Part shown: piece by piece, positions 39,213-46,573 of the stretch
Layout of the letters: every line of letters begins with the position of its first letter
Numbering within the stretch: position 1 is the first letter of the stretch
DNA from: an uncultured Bacillota bacterium
Lineage (GTDB): Bacteria > Bacillota > Clostridia > Oscillospirales > Oscillospiraceae
Direction of reading: 5' to 3'
Assembly (NCBI GenBank): GCA_947385365.1
Contig: CANDKT010000004.1
Location: 1-46,573 of the forward strand
DNA length: 46,573 nt
Translations under genes and position numbers: made by a program
The notes under the pieces: model-generated
Told to the model about the DNA's origin: nothing
Database searches by the model: none
Seen by the model: the letters and a program-made list of their open reading frames with translations, nothing else

Positions 39213-39560
39213 ATGCACCTGTTCGGTTGGGGGAAAAATAAAGATACGGCTGATTTTTCGTTCCGCGTGGACGACGTGTTCCATATCAAAGGTCACGGCG
39301 TCGTCGTCACCGGTCAGGTGACGGCGGGGAAGGTCCGCAAAGGCGTTCGCGTGACCTGCGTCAAAGCCGATGGGACCAGTTTCCCTTGCCTGATCCAGAA
39401 GATCGAACAGCCGGACCCAAGCGTTCGGGGGCAGTTCGTGCATCCGGACTACGCCAGCGCGGACGGTCCGTTCCAGGGGAGCTACGCGTTCTGGATCGCG
39501 GACCGCCAGCCGTCGGAGTTCCACTCCGGCGACCGGCTGATCGCCGGAGAGAACGCGTGA
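39213..39560 (+). CDS. Stand-alone EF-Tu domain-2-like protein
   Basis: A 115-residue protein with no GTPase domain. The segment FSFRVDDVFHIKGHGVVVTG, QVTAGKVRKGVRVT resembles domain II of EF-Tu/SelB-type translation factors, a beta-barrel. The rest (CLIQKIEQPDPS to FHSGDRLIAGENA) continues the barrel. Short clostridial homologues are usually labelled elongation-factor-like hypotheticals. It sits 3 bp after the small membrane protein, with GAGGGGAA as SD. Function is unknown; substrate or RNA binding is only a guess. Confidence 0.65.
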   Translation: MHLFGWGKNKDTADFSFRVDDVFHIKGHGVVVTGQVTAGKVRKGVRVTCVKADGTSFPCLIQKIEQPDPSVRGQFVHPDYASADGPFQGSYAFWIADRQPSEFHSGDRLIAGENA

Positions 39561-39591
39561 AGAAATTGATTCAGGAAATGGGTGATTTTCA

Positions 39592-40869
39592 ATGACTGCT
39601 TCGTTTGCGGAGCTTCCGTTCCAAACGGCGGACATTTTACTGCCCGTGGATTGCGACCTGAGCCTTTGGTCGGTGGTGGCCTGCGATCAGTACACGTCTC
39701 AGCCGGAGTACTGGCAGCGGGTGGAGGAACAGGTCGGACGCGCGCCGTCGTCCCTGCGGCTGATCCTGCCGGAGAGCTGCTTGGAGGGGCCGGACGTGGA
39801 GACCGACATCATGGAGATCAACAACACCATGACGCGGTATCTTCGGGAAGGCCGCTTCCGCACGCTGCGTGAAACGATGGTCTACACGGAACGTACCCTG
39901 GATGACGGTTCGGTGCGCTGCGGGCTGATCGGCAAGGTGGACCTGACGCAGTACAGCTACGAGCCGAACGCTGCCGCCGCAATCCGGGCCACCGAGGAGA
40001 CGGTCATGGAACGTATCCCGCCGCGGGTGAAGGTGCGCAAAAACGCGCCCATTGAGCTGCCGCACGCCATGCTGCTGGCGGACGACCCGGAAGACGGTTT
40101 GTTTTCCGGCTTGCGCGGCGCGCGGGACGATATGGAGCTTCTGTACGATTTCGACCTGATGGAGAACGCCGGACACGTCCGCGGCTGGCGGCTGGACGCG
40201 GAGCAGTTGGAGTTCACGGCGTCCGCTTTACGCGCCTTGCAGGCGCGGGCCGTGCGGGAACGGAACGGGTTGCTTTTCGCGGTGGGGGACGGCAACCACT
40301 CCCTGGCCGCCGCCAAGGAGTGCTACGAACGCCGGAAACGGCTCACAGCACCGGAACAGTGGCTCTCTTTGCCCTCCCGTTTCGCTCTGGCGGAGCTGGT
40401 CAACCTCCACGACCCCGCCGTGTCCTTCCACCCCATCCACCGGGTGGTCTTCGGCGCGGAACCGCAGGACGTCCTGAACGCCCTGTGCCGCTTCTACCCC
40501 GGCGCAAAACGGGGCGTTTGGAGCGAGGACCTCCCGTACAACGCCATCCCTTACGCCTACGGCGATACCCGCGGTTCCGTCACGCTGCCCGGCCCGGCTC
40601 AACCGATGCCGGTGCATCTCCTCCAGACGTTCCTGGACAGCTGGCTGCGCACCGCTTCCGGCGTCCGGGTGGACTACATACACGGCCGTCAAGTGGCCTG
40701 CCAACTGGCCCTACGGCCCCGGACCACCGCGTTCCTGATGCCGTCCGTGCCGGAAAACGAACTGTTCTCCGCCGTGGCCCGGGACGGCGCGTTTCCGCCG
40801 AAGTCCTTCTCCATCGGCCGGGCGCAGGACAAACGGTTCTATCTGGAAGCCCGGAAGATCCGGGCGTGA
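39592..40869 (+). CDS. DUF1015 family protein
   Basis: A 425-residue cytosolic protein with DUF1015 landmarks: WSVVACDQYTSQPEYWQRVE near residue 27, a GLIGKVDL-type segment, and FAVGDGNHSLAAAKECYE near residue 228. The length is near the family norm. The family's biochemical role is unknown; it is often near serine or one-carbon genes. It begins 31 bp after the EF-Tu-like gene and is followed 9 bp later by ispE. Confidence 0.85.
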   Translation: MTASFAELPFQTADILLPVDCDLSLWSVVACDQYTSQPEYWQRVEEQVGRAPSSLRLILPESCLEGPDVETDIMEINNTMTRYLREGRFRTLRETMVYTERTLDDGSVRCGLIGKVDLTQYSYEPNAAAAIRATEETVMERIPPRVKVRKNAPIELPHAMLLADDPEDGLFSGLRGARDDMELLYDFDLMENAGHVRGWRLDAEQLEFTASALRALQARAVRERNGLLFAVGDGNHSLAAAKECYERRKRLTAPEQWLSLPSRFALAELVNLHDPAVSFHPIHRVVFGAEPQDVLNALCRFYPGAKRGVWSEDLPYNAIPYAYGDTRGSVTLPGPAQPMPVHLLQTFLDSWLRTASGVRVDYIHGRQVACQLALRPRTTAFLMPSVPENELFSAVARDGAFPPKSFSIGRAQDKRFYLEARKIRA

Positions 40870-40878
40870 GGGGGAGCT

Positions 40879-41730
40879 ATGGAACGACACGCCCACGCGA
40901 AACTGAACCTGTCCCTGGACGTGCTGGGGAAACGTCCCGACGGCTACCACGAGATGAAAATGGTCATGCAGTCCATTTCCCTGTCCGACCGCCTGACGTT
41001 GGAATGGCGCGAGGAACCTGGCGTCCGGGTGCGTTCGACGTTGAGCTTCCTCCCGGTGGGGGAAAAAAATCTGGCCGCCGCCGCCGCGCTGCGGTTCTAC
41101 GAGGCCCTGGAGCGGGAACCGCCCGGTTTGGTCATCACGCTGGAAAAACACATCCCCGTCTGCGCCGGGATGGGCGGCGGGAGCAGCGACGCCGCCGCGG
41201 TTCTCCGGGGCCTGAACCAGCTGGAAGGTTCCCCATTCCCGCCGGAGCGGCTGGCGGAGATCGGCGCGCGGGTGGGTTCCGACGTCCCCTACTGCGTGCT
41301 GGGCGGGACCGCCCTGGCGCAGGGCAGAGGTGAAATCCTAACGATTTTGCCGCCGCTTCCGACCTGCTGGGCCGTGGTCTGCAAACCGGAGTTCTCCATC
41401 TCGACCCCGGAACTCTTCGCCCGGCTGGACCAGTGCCGTATCCGCTGCCGGCCGGATACCGCCGGGATACTCGCGGCGTTGGAGTCCGGCGACTTGTACG
41501 GCGTGGCGCGGCGTATGTACAACGTCTTCGAGGACGTGCTGCCGCCCCGCCAGCAAAACCGTATCGCGGCCCTGAAGCATACCCTGATCCAATACGGCGC
41601 GTTAGGGGTCAGCATGAGCGGCACCGGTCCGACGGTCTTCGGGCTGTTCGACGCCCCCGAGACCGCCCGGCTCGCGCAACAGCGCCTCACGCAGGATTGC
41701 CCCGAAACTTTTTTGTGCCAGACCGTCTGA
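40879..41730 (+). CDS. ispE: 4-diphosphocytidyl-2-C-methyl-D-erythritol kinase
   Basis: IspE phosphorylates CDP-methylerythritol in the MEP isoprenoid pathway, which also feeds the DMAPP used by MiaA. It is a 283-residue GHMP kinase with HAKLNLSLDVLGKRPDGYH (Lys near 8, Asp near 20-21), ATP loop PVCAGMGGGSSDAAA near 92-106, RVGSDVPYCVLGGTAL (catalytic Asp) and late GSGT-like MSGTGPTVFGLF. The SD GAGGGGGAG precedes the ATG. A terminator follows. Confidence 0.95.
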   Translation: MERHAHAKLNLSLDVLGKRPDGYHEMKMVMQSISLSDRLTLEWREEPGVRVRSTLSFLPVGEKNLAAAAALRFYEALEREPPGLVITLEKHIPVCAGMGGGSSDAAAVLRGLNQLEGSPFPPERLAEIGARVGSDVPYCVLGGTALAQGRGEILTILPPLPTCWAVVCKPEFSISTPELFARLDQCRIRCRPDTAGILAALESGDLYGVARRMYNVFEDVLPPRQQNRIAALKHTLIQYGALGVSMSGTGPTVFGLFDAPETARLAQQRLTQDCPETFLCQTV

Positions 41731-41746
41731 CGAGGAATACATATAG

Positions 41747-41788
41747 AAAACGCCACTGGAAAACCGCTCCAGTGACGTTTTATTTTTT
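41747..41788. terminator. Bidirectional terminator between ispE and the XRE gene
   Basis: The stem AAACGCCACTGGA/TCCAGTGACGTTT (one mismatch) has TTTTATTTTTT after it on the plus strand and GTTTTCT on the minus strand. It serves both convergent genes. Confidence 0.85.
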
Positions 41789-42079
41789 GTTTGAAACCCG
41801 CAGTTCTTCCACAATGATCGTAAGCGCTTCGATTTGCCGGTCGGTCAAACCGTCGACGTTGATGGAACGGTTGCCCGGCGCACCGAGAAGATAATCTGTG
41901 CTTACGCCAAATAGCCGCGCGATTTGGAGCAGTACGTCGTAAGGCGGATAGTGGATCTCGTTTTCGTAGGAGCTGATGACCGACTTGGAAACGCCAAGCT
42001 GTTTTGCAAGCGCGACCTGTGATATATTCCTCTGGGTCCGTAACTGTTTTATTTTCTGTCCCATCTGCGGTAAATACAC
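41780..42079 (-). CDS. XRE-family HTH regulator
   Basis: A 99-residue protein with HTH_3 domain GQKIKQLRTQRNISQVALAKQ, then LGVSKSVISSYENEIHYPP. A short C-terminal helix region follows (LTDRQIEALTIIVEELRVSN). The SD AAGGAGG is 8 nt before a GTG at 42079, which is preferred to the ATG at 42103 upstream of that SD. It diverges from the SLH-protein gene; the shared 164-bp region holds a palindrome and a perfect promoter, so it probably represses or regulates that gene and itself. Confidence 0.85.
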   Translation of the reverse strand: MYLPQMGQKIKQLRTQRNISQVALAKQLGVSKSVISSYENEIHYPPYDVLLQIARLFGVSTDYLLGAPGNRSINVDGLTDRQIEALTIIVEELRVSNKK

Positions 42080-42133
42080 TTCCGCCGCCTCCTTCCTGCA
42101 CATCTGATTTTATAGAATCAATGGACAGAATTA

Positions 42134-42183
42134 CAGGAATTTTTCCTGAAATAGTTGACATCCGGTTTCCAGTCGTTTATAAT
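42134..42183 (+). promoter_or_regulatory. Perfect promoter with upstream palindrome
   Basis: TTGACA (42155-42160), a 17-bp spacer and TATAAT (42178-42183) read toward the SLH gene. CAGGAA-TTT-TTCCTG (42134-42148) is a perfect inverted repeat 6 bp upstream of the -35, a likely operator for the divergent XRE protein (inference). Confidence 0.75.
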
Positions 42184-42243
42184 CATGACAAGCAGAAGAT
42201 TGGAACGCAAAACCCGCAACAAAACAGATAAGGAGGCTCTAAT

Positions 42244-43263
42244 ATGAAACGTTTTATTTCTCTGCTGCTCTTTTTTGCTGTCACATTGTCCTTGGCCACA
42301 AGCACGTTTGCGGCCAGCCCGGAGGCGATGGACGCCGCAAATGCGCTCTATCAACAGGGGCTTTTCAGCGGGACGGGTGGAACTGATGCGAACGGGAACC
42401 CGAATTTTGAACTGGACCGCGCCCCGACAAGGTATGAAGCAGTCACGATGCTCGTCCGTCTGTTAGGCAAGGCGGATGAAGCGCAAAACACCGCTTGGAA
42501 TACACCATTTACCGATGTAGCTGACTGGGCGAAGCCTTATGTTGGGTACGCTTACGCAAACGGCTTGACCTCTGGCACGTCGGACACCACATACGGGGGA
42601 GATCAGAAGGTAACTGCGTCTGAATATTTGACCTTTGCTCTTTGCACCCTTGGCTATAAGGCAGGAATCGATTTCCATTGGAATAAGGCATGGGAATTGT
42701 CCGATCAAATCGGATTGACCGATGGACGCTATAATGCGGACACGACCAGTTTCACACGTGGAGATGTGGCAATCATTTCTCACAAGTTATCCACTCTGTC
42801 CGACTCAAAGCCCTCCGAAACCCCATCGGACACGGAAATGAAACCTGACACGTCCTCTACCACAGCACCTCCTGAAATAAAACTTTCCATTATGGAACAC
42901 GTTGTTGCTGGATTAAAAGCAATAAAAAACGGAACCGAAAATGCTGCAACCGCTGACAAATTTATGGCATTTGAAAATATGAACTACGCAATGGAGTGTT
43001 GCAAAAATGTGGCAGCAAACTCTCAGACAGTTATAGACGAATACAATACTGCCATTTCTCTGTGTGCCGATTATTCTGATACACAAACTGTGAAAGCAGC
43101 TCTAATTGTGATACGTGATAGTTGGTCCTCTCTTCTTAGCTTTCCGGCATACACAGAACAAGCTATCGACACTTATATCGACGATGTGCTTGCAGTAATT
43201 GAAAAATCTCTGGCTTTTAATGATATAATTGTTGGTGAGATTGAACGCTGGACGGACGATTAA
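42244..43263 (+). CDS. Secreted SLH-domain surface protein
   Basis: A 339-residue exported protein with signal peptide MKRFISLLLFFAVTLSLATS and likely cleavage after TFAA. S-layer homology-like repeats cover about 27-190 (APTRYEAVTMLVRLLG, PFTDVADWAKPYVGYAYANG, FTRGDVAIISHKLS). A Ser/Thr/Pro linker follows (about 193-212), then an unrecognised helical domain (about 215-339). SLH repeats anchor to pyruvylated wall polymers. The 3' half is clearly AT-richer than the neighbours, a sign of acquisition. SD AAGGAGG. The paired XRE regulator suggests conditional expression. Confidence 0.85.
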   Translation: MKRFISLLLFFAVTLSLATSTFAASPEAMDAANALYQQGLFSGTGGTDANGNPNFELDRAPTRYEAVTMLVRLLGKADEAQNTAWNTPFTDVADWAKPYVGYAYANGLTSGTSDTTYGGDQKVTASEYLTFALCTLGYKAGIDFHWNKAWELSDQIGLTDGRYNADTTSFTRGDVAIISHKLSTLSDSKPSETPSDTEMKPDTSSTTAPPEIKLSIMEHVVAGLKAIKNGTENAATADKFMAFENMNYAMECCKNVAANSQTVIDEYNTAISLCADYSDTQTVKAALIVIRDSWSSLLSFPAYTEQAIDTYIDDVLAVIEKSLAFNDIIVGEIERWTDD

Positions 43264-43339
43264 CGAAAGTTAACTGTTCTTGCAGAGGCTCAAAATTTTC
43301 AAGGACAACCTCAATTGCAAGTGATTGAATCCAGAAAAA

Positions 43340-43383
43340 CCTGTCCATACTGTAAGTAAACTTACGGTATGGGCAGGTTTTCC
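43340..43383 (+). terminator. Terminator after the SLH gene
   Basis: A 17-bp stem (43340-43356 with 43361-43377; CCTGTCCATAC half, with one or two wobble pairs), loop TAAA, then TTTT. Confidence 0.88.
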
Positions 43384-43402
43384 ATTTCAGGGAGGGATTT
43401 CT

Positions 43403-44032
43403 ATGGACCGGAAATTGAAACGTTGGGAGTTATCCCTTTTGCTGGGCGTGGTGTGCGCGCTGTTGCTGGGGGGCTGGCTGCGGCAGGAACAGGACGATTT
43501 AGCCGGAAGCCTCTTGCGGCTGCACATCCTCGCCAACTCCGACAGCGCGGAAGATCAGGCGTTGAAAGCCGCCGTTCGGGATCGGGTCCTGGAAGAAGCC
43601 CAAACCCTCTGGCCGCAGGACGCCACCCTGGAAGAGGCAAAACAAGCCGTCTCCAACCACCTGGACGACTTGGCCCGCGCCGGTCAGGCGGTCGTGGACG
43701 CGCACGGGTACGACTACCCCGTCTCGGCCAGCCTGGAAACGTGCTGGTTCCCGACGCGGGAGTACCAGAACTTCTCCCTCCCGGCGGGGAATTACCAAGC
43801 CCTCCGGGTGGTCATCGGACGGGGAGAAGGCCGGAATTGGTGGTGCGTAGCGTTCCCGCCTCTGTGCCTGGGGGCCGCCAGCGAGACCCTCGAACAGGCC
43901 GCTCAGACCGGCTGCTTCACCCCGGAACAGACCGCCTTGCTCTCCGGCGAACCGGACGGGTACGTCCTGAAATTCAAGGCGATGGAACTGCTGGGCCAGC
44001 TGGAAGGACTCCTGGAAGGCTGTACAAAATGA
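43403..44032 (+). CDS. spoIIR: Stage II sporulation protein R
   Basis: SpoIIR is the forespore-made signal that triggers SpoIIGA to process pro-sigma-E in the mother cell. It has 209 residues with an N-terminal signal/anchor (about 9-27), then the family hallmark LRLHILANSDSAEDQALKAA and VRDRVLEEA, a YPVSASLETCWFPTREY region and GEGRNWWCVAFPPLC. GGGAGGG is 7 nt before ATG 43403; the frame opens at 43325, but that part spans the preceding terminator. With spoIIP it supports sporulation. Confidence 0.95.
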   Translation: MDRKLKRWELSLLLGVVCALLLGGWLRQEQDDLAGSLLRLHILANSDSAEDQALKAAVRDRVLEEAQTLWPQDATLEEAKQAVSNHLDDLARAGQAVVDAHGYDYPVSASLETCWFPTREYQNFSLPAGNYQALRVVIGRGEGRNWWCVAFPPLCLGAASETLEQAAQTGCFTPEQTALLSGEPDGYVLKFKAMELLGQLEGLLEGCTK

Positions 44033-44042
44033 CAAATTCCGC

Positions 44043-44086
44043 GGCGGAATGGAGGAAAACTTCCTCTGTTCCGCCATGATTTTTCC
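44043..44086 (+). terminator. Terminator after spoIIR
   Basis: Nested stem GGCGGAA/TTCCGCC (44043-44049 with 44069-44075) and inner GAGGAA/TTCCTC, followed by ATGATTTTT. Confidence 0.8.
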
Positions 44087-44087
44087 C

Positions 44088-44116
44088 TTGCAGGCGGAAT
44101 GCCCCTGTGCTACAAT
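44088..44116 (+). promoter_or_regulatory. Promoter of the ACT-hom-lysC group
   Basis: TTGCAG (44088-44093), a 17-bp spacer and TACAAT (44111-44116) about 64 bp before the ACT-protein start. Confidence 0.6.
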
Positions 44117-44179
44117 ATACCACAGTTCAAAAACAAATGACCTTGTACCGCGGACACGCGGGACCTCGGAGGTGAGACT

Positions 44180-44620
44180 GTGGCCGCTCAAACGAAATAC
44201 TTCATTGTGGAGGCTTCCGCTATGCCGGAAGTCTTCCTCAAGGTCGCGGAGGCGAAGCGTCTCCTGGACACCGGTGAGGAGACCACTGTGAACCGTGCCG
44301 CCCGCGCCGTCGGAATCAGCCGCAGCGCGTTCTACAAGTATAAGGATGCCGTACACCCCTTCAACGACATGCTCCACGGCAGGATCGTGACCTTCCAGAT
44401 CCTGCTCAAAGACGAACCCGGCATCCTGTCCAACACCCTGAACGTCTTCGCCGGTACGGGCGTCAATATCCTCACCATCAACCAGAACATCCCCGTCAAC
44501 GGCTGCGCCGTCGTCACGATGACCGCGGAGACGTCCGCTCTGCGGCGCTCCCTGGAGGAGGTGCTTCTCGACGCCGGCGCCGCGCCGGGCGTCATCAAGT
44601 GCGAGATCCTCGCCGGGTAA
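44180..44620 (+). CDS. ACT-domain protein (PheB/UPF0735 type)
   Basis: A 146-residue protein with an HTH-like N-terminal half (TVNRAARAVGISRSAFYKYK) and a C-terminal ACT domain (about 70-145; FQILLKDEPGILSNTLNVFA, GTGVNILTINQN). ACT domains bind amino acids. In Firmicutes this family often lies directly before homoserine dehydrogenase, as here, suggesting a sensor or regulator of the aspartate pathway. The start is GTG with SD GGAGGTGA. Confidence 0.88.
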   Translation: MAAQTKYFIVEASAMPEVFLKVAEAKRLLDTGEETTVNRAARAVGISRSAFYKYKDAVHPFNDMLHGRIVTFQILLKDEPGILSNTLNVFAGTGVNILTINQNIPVNGCAVVTMTAETSALRRSLEEVLLDAGAAPGVIKCEILAG

Positions 44621-44700
44621 GCGGGGCTCTGCCCTGGACCCGCCAGGGGGCGGAGCAAAAACCCCCTGGACCCCGAAACTGCGCCCGTGGGCAATTTGGG
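44621..44700. repeat. GC-rich hairpin repeat related to those at 31.7 and 38.3 kb
   Basis: It contains GGGGCTCTGCCCTGGACCC, the hairpin CCAGGGGG/CCCCCTGG (44643-44669) and the tail CTGCGCCCGTGGGCAATTTG, close to the tail of the 38.3-kb element. It is non-coding and separates the ACT gene from hom. Confidence 0.7.
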
Positions 44701-44733
44701 GAACAGTAGATAGAATGATTTGGAGGGACAATC

Positions 44734-45945
44734 ATGGTTCAAGTAGCAATTTTAGGATTCGGTACGGTCGGCTCCGGCGTGGCGGAGGTCCTGACCACCA
44801 ACGGCGGTCTGATTGACCAGCGCGTGAACGATTTGGTCCGGCTGAAGTACATCCTGGATGTGCGGGACTTCCCCGACAGCCCCTACAAGGAACGCTTCGT
44901 GAAGGACTTCTCGGTCATCGAGAACGACCCCGAAGTGGACATCGTGGTGGAGACCATCGGCGGCGCGAAAATCGCGTTGGAGTTCACCACCCGCGCCCTG
45001 AAAGCCGGTAAGAGCGTGGTCACGTCCAACAAGGAACTGGTGGCGACGCACGGTTACGAGCTGCTCCAACTGGCCCGGGAACACGGGTGCAGCTACCTGT
45101 TTGAAGCCAGCGTCGGCGGCGGTATCCCGATCCTGCGGCCTCTGACGTCCTGCCTGGCCGCCAACGAGCTGGAGCAGATTACCGGCATCCTCAACGGCAC
45201 CACGAACTATATTCTCACCCGCATGATCCGGGCCGGGCTGACCTTTGAACAGGCGTTGGCGGAGGCGCAGGCCAACGGCTACGCCGAAAAAGACCCCACC
45301 GCCGATGTGGACGGCCACGACGCCTGCCGGAAAATCTGCATTCTGGCCGCGCTGGCGTTCGGACGCCACGTCTACCCCGATCAGGTCGCGACCCAAGGCA
45401 TCCGGGACGTCACCCTGGAAGACGTCGCCTACGCCGACTCCGTGGGCTACAAGATCAAACTGCTGGGCCGCGCCATCCGTCAGCCGGACGGCAAAGTGTG
45501 CGCGTTCGTCGCGCCGCACCTGGTCCCGGCGTCGAACCCCCTGTCCGGCGTGGAAGACGTCTTCAACGCCATCTCTGTCACCGGCAACGCCATCGGCGAC
45601 GCGATGTTCTACGGGCGCGGCGCGGGGAAATTGCCCACCGCTTCCGCGGTCGTGGCCGACGTCATCGACATCGCCAAGGACCTGAAACGGGACCGCCGGA
45701 ACGATTGGGGCCCCGGCAGTCCGGATTTAGTCGTGTCCGCCGACTGCCTGACGTCCCCCTGGTACGTCCGGGCGAAGCTCAGCGCGGTCCAGGCGCGGGA
45801 ACGCTGCGGGGACGTGCAGCTGCTGGCCCGCAACGGCGCGCCCGCCGGAGAATGCGCGTTCCTGACCGCGCCGATGACCGAGCCGGAACTTCTCGAAAAG
45901 CTGTCCGGCGTGGAAACAGACTCCATCCTCCGGGTGCTGGCCTGA
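44734..45945 (+). CDS. hom: Homoserine dehydrogenase
   Basis: It reduces aspartate semialdehyde to homoserine, the branch point to threonine and methionine. The 403 residues carry the Rossmann motif GFGTVGSGVAE (8-18), VVTSNKELVATHG, GGGIPILRPL, GILNGTTNYILTRM, EKDPTADVDGHDA and a catalytic Lys in VGYKIKLLG. The C-terminus (PWYVRAKLSA to LSGVETDSILRVLA) is a short ACT-like tail, probably for threonine feedback. SD GGAGGG. It is followed by lysC, so the pathway genes are clustered. Confidence 0.95.
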   Translation: MVQVAILGFGTVGSGVAEVLTTNGGLIDQRVNDLVRLKYILDVRDFPDSPYKERFVKDFSVIENDPEVDIVVETIGGAKIALEFTTRALKAGKSVVTSNKELVATHGYELLQLAREHGCSYLFEASVGGGIPILRPLTSCLAANELEQITGILNGTTNYILTRMIRAGLTFEQALAEAQANGYAEKDPTADVDGHDACRKICILAALAFGRHVYPDQVATQGIRDVTLEDVAYADSVGYKIKLLGRAIRQPDGKVCAFVAPHLVPASNPLSGVEDVFNAISVTGNAIGDAMFYGRGAGKLPTASAVVADVIDIAKDLKRDRRNDWGPGSPDLVVSADCLTSPWYVRAKLSAVQARERCGDVQLLARNGAPAGECAFLTAPMTEPELLEKLSGVETDSILRVLA

Positions 45946-45967
45946 GCCGCGCCCGCCGCATAGGATA

Positions 45968-45992
45968 GCGGGGAGCGTCCGACGCTCCCCGC
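45968..45992. other. Intergenic hairpin between hom and lysC
   Basis: An 11-bp perfect stem GCGGGGAGCGT/ACGCTCCCCGC with loop CCG and no T-run. It may modulate read-through or mRNA stability between hom and lysC. Confidence 0.6.
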
Positions 45993-46032
45993 CACCACGT
46001 GTATCCCGAATCTGATAGGGGGAAACCAGAAT

Positions 46033-46573
46033 ATGGCACTCATTGTACAAAAATTCGGCGGCTCCTCCGTCGCCGACGCGGACTGCGTGCGCAACGTGGC
46101 CCGCATCATCACCGAGACTTACCGCCGGGGCCACAGCGTCGTGGTCGTGCTGTCCGCCCAGGGCGATACCACCGACGACTTGATTGAAAAAGCAGCCCAG
46201 CTTAACCCGCATCCCTCCAAACGGGAGATGGATATGCTGCTGTCCACCGGCGAACAGATTTCCATTGCTCTGTGCGCGATGGCAATCGAACATATGGGGT
46301 ATCAGGCCATCTCTCTCACCGGCTGGCAGGTGGGCCTGCTCACCGACTCCGCCTACGGCAACGCCCGCATCAAACGTATCCGCACCGAACGGATTCAAAA
46401 AGAGCTGGATAAGCGGAAAATCGTCCTCGTGGCGGGGTTCCAGGGCATCAACCGCTACGACGACATCACGACGCTGGGCCGGGGCGGGTCCGATACCTCC
46501 GCCGTGGCGTTGGCCGCGGCCCTCCACGCCGACCTGTGCCAGATCTACACCGACGTGGACGGCGTCTACACCG
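46033..46573 (+). CDS. lysC: Aspartate kinase, truncated by window end
   Basis: The first 180 residues of a class I-type aspartokinase: [11 protein letters not shown] (nucleotide-binding Lys in KFGGSS), [55 protein letters not shown] and YTDVDGVYT. It makes aspartyl phosphate, the first step to lysine, threonine and methionine. An AGGGGGAA SD precedes the ATG. The regulatory ACT half lies beyond the window. Confidence 0.95.
   Translation, partial: MALIVQKFGGSSVADADCVRNVARIITETYRRGHSVVVVLSAQGDTTDDLIEKAAQLNPHPSKREMDMLLSTGEQISIALCAMAIEHMGYQAISLTGWQVGLLTDSAYGNARIKRIRTERIQKELDKRKIVLVAGFQGINRYDDITTLGRGGSDTSAVALAAALHADLCQIYTDVDGVYT

Noticed and set aside
42780-42800. DnaA-box-like TTATCCACT in the SLH gene
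   Set aside because: A single imperfect site inside a coding region, far from the dnaA-recF area; expected by chance.

Overview
The window looks like a chromosomal segment of a spore-forming, high-GC Clostridia member, most likely Oscillospiraceae/Ruminococcaceae. Support: the order rlbA-recF-remB-gyrB-gyrA just downstream of where dnaA/dnaN normally lie, the sporulation genes spoIIP and spoIIR, consensus Firmicutes Shine-Dalgarno (SD) sequences and sigma-A promoters, and GC-rich dispersed palindromes. Genus cannot be fixed from the sequence alone.

Layout. 1-436: tandem 160-bp repeat. 437-12664: rightward housekeeping block: S4-domain protein, recF, a small membrane protein, remB, a PH-domain protein, gyrB, gyrA, a SHOCT protein, miaA, hfq, a HlyD-like protein, yggS, sepF, divIVA (replication and repair, topology, tRNA modification, cell division). 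12665-18550: palindromic repeats, a P-type Ca2+-ATPase, then rpsO-pnp with structured leaders. 18551-21714 (minus): envelope genes, an M23/LysM/G5 peptidase and a parvulin lipoprotein. 21843-23642: tadA and spoIIP. 23643-25430: tRNA-Ala(CGC) and a lone holin-endolysin pair. 25431-28167 (minus): metal-chelate or corrinoid ABC importer. 28252-31685: small XRE regulator, a degenerate P-type-ATPase-like membrane protein, rlmB. 31686-35098: inverted-repeat element and a two-component system. 35097-35852: tandemly duplicated module resembling a type I toxin-antitoxin locus. 35915-41730: Lrp regulator, aminotransferase, thrH, Uma2 protein, small proteins, DUF1015, ispE. 41780-43263: XRE regulator divergent from an AT-richer secreted SLH protein. 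43403-46573: spoIIR, ACT-domain protein, homoserine dehydrogenase and the start of aspartokinase.

Genes that work together: gyrA/gyrB; sepF/divIVA (septum and pole); rpsO/pnp (coordinated RNA expression and decay); lysC, hom, the ACT protein and thrH (aspartate-to-threonine route, with ThrH a possible substitute for ThrB); SpoIIP (with partners outside the window) and SpoIIR in the engulfment-stage programme.

The strongest candidate for an undescribed system is the duplicated 35.1-35.9 kb module. Two strongly predicted convergent promoters flank a 31-residue hydrophobic peptide gene whose SD is paired in a hairpin. An opposing short RNA shares its terminator stem, and the whole module occurs twice about 405 bp apart. 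Other notable items are a pseudo-P-type ATPase lacking DKTGT, an in-frame internal start in the endolysin, a widely scattered palindrome family with a compensated variant, a Gly at the GyrA Ser83-equivalent position, and a stand-alone EF-Tu domain-2-like protein.
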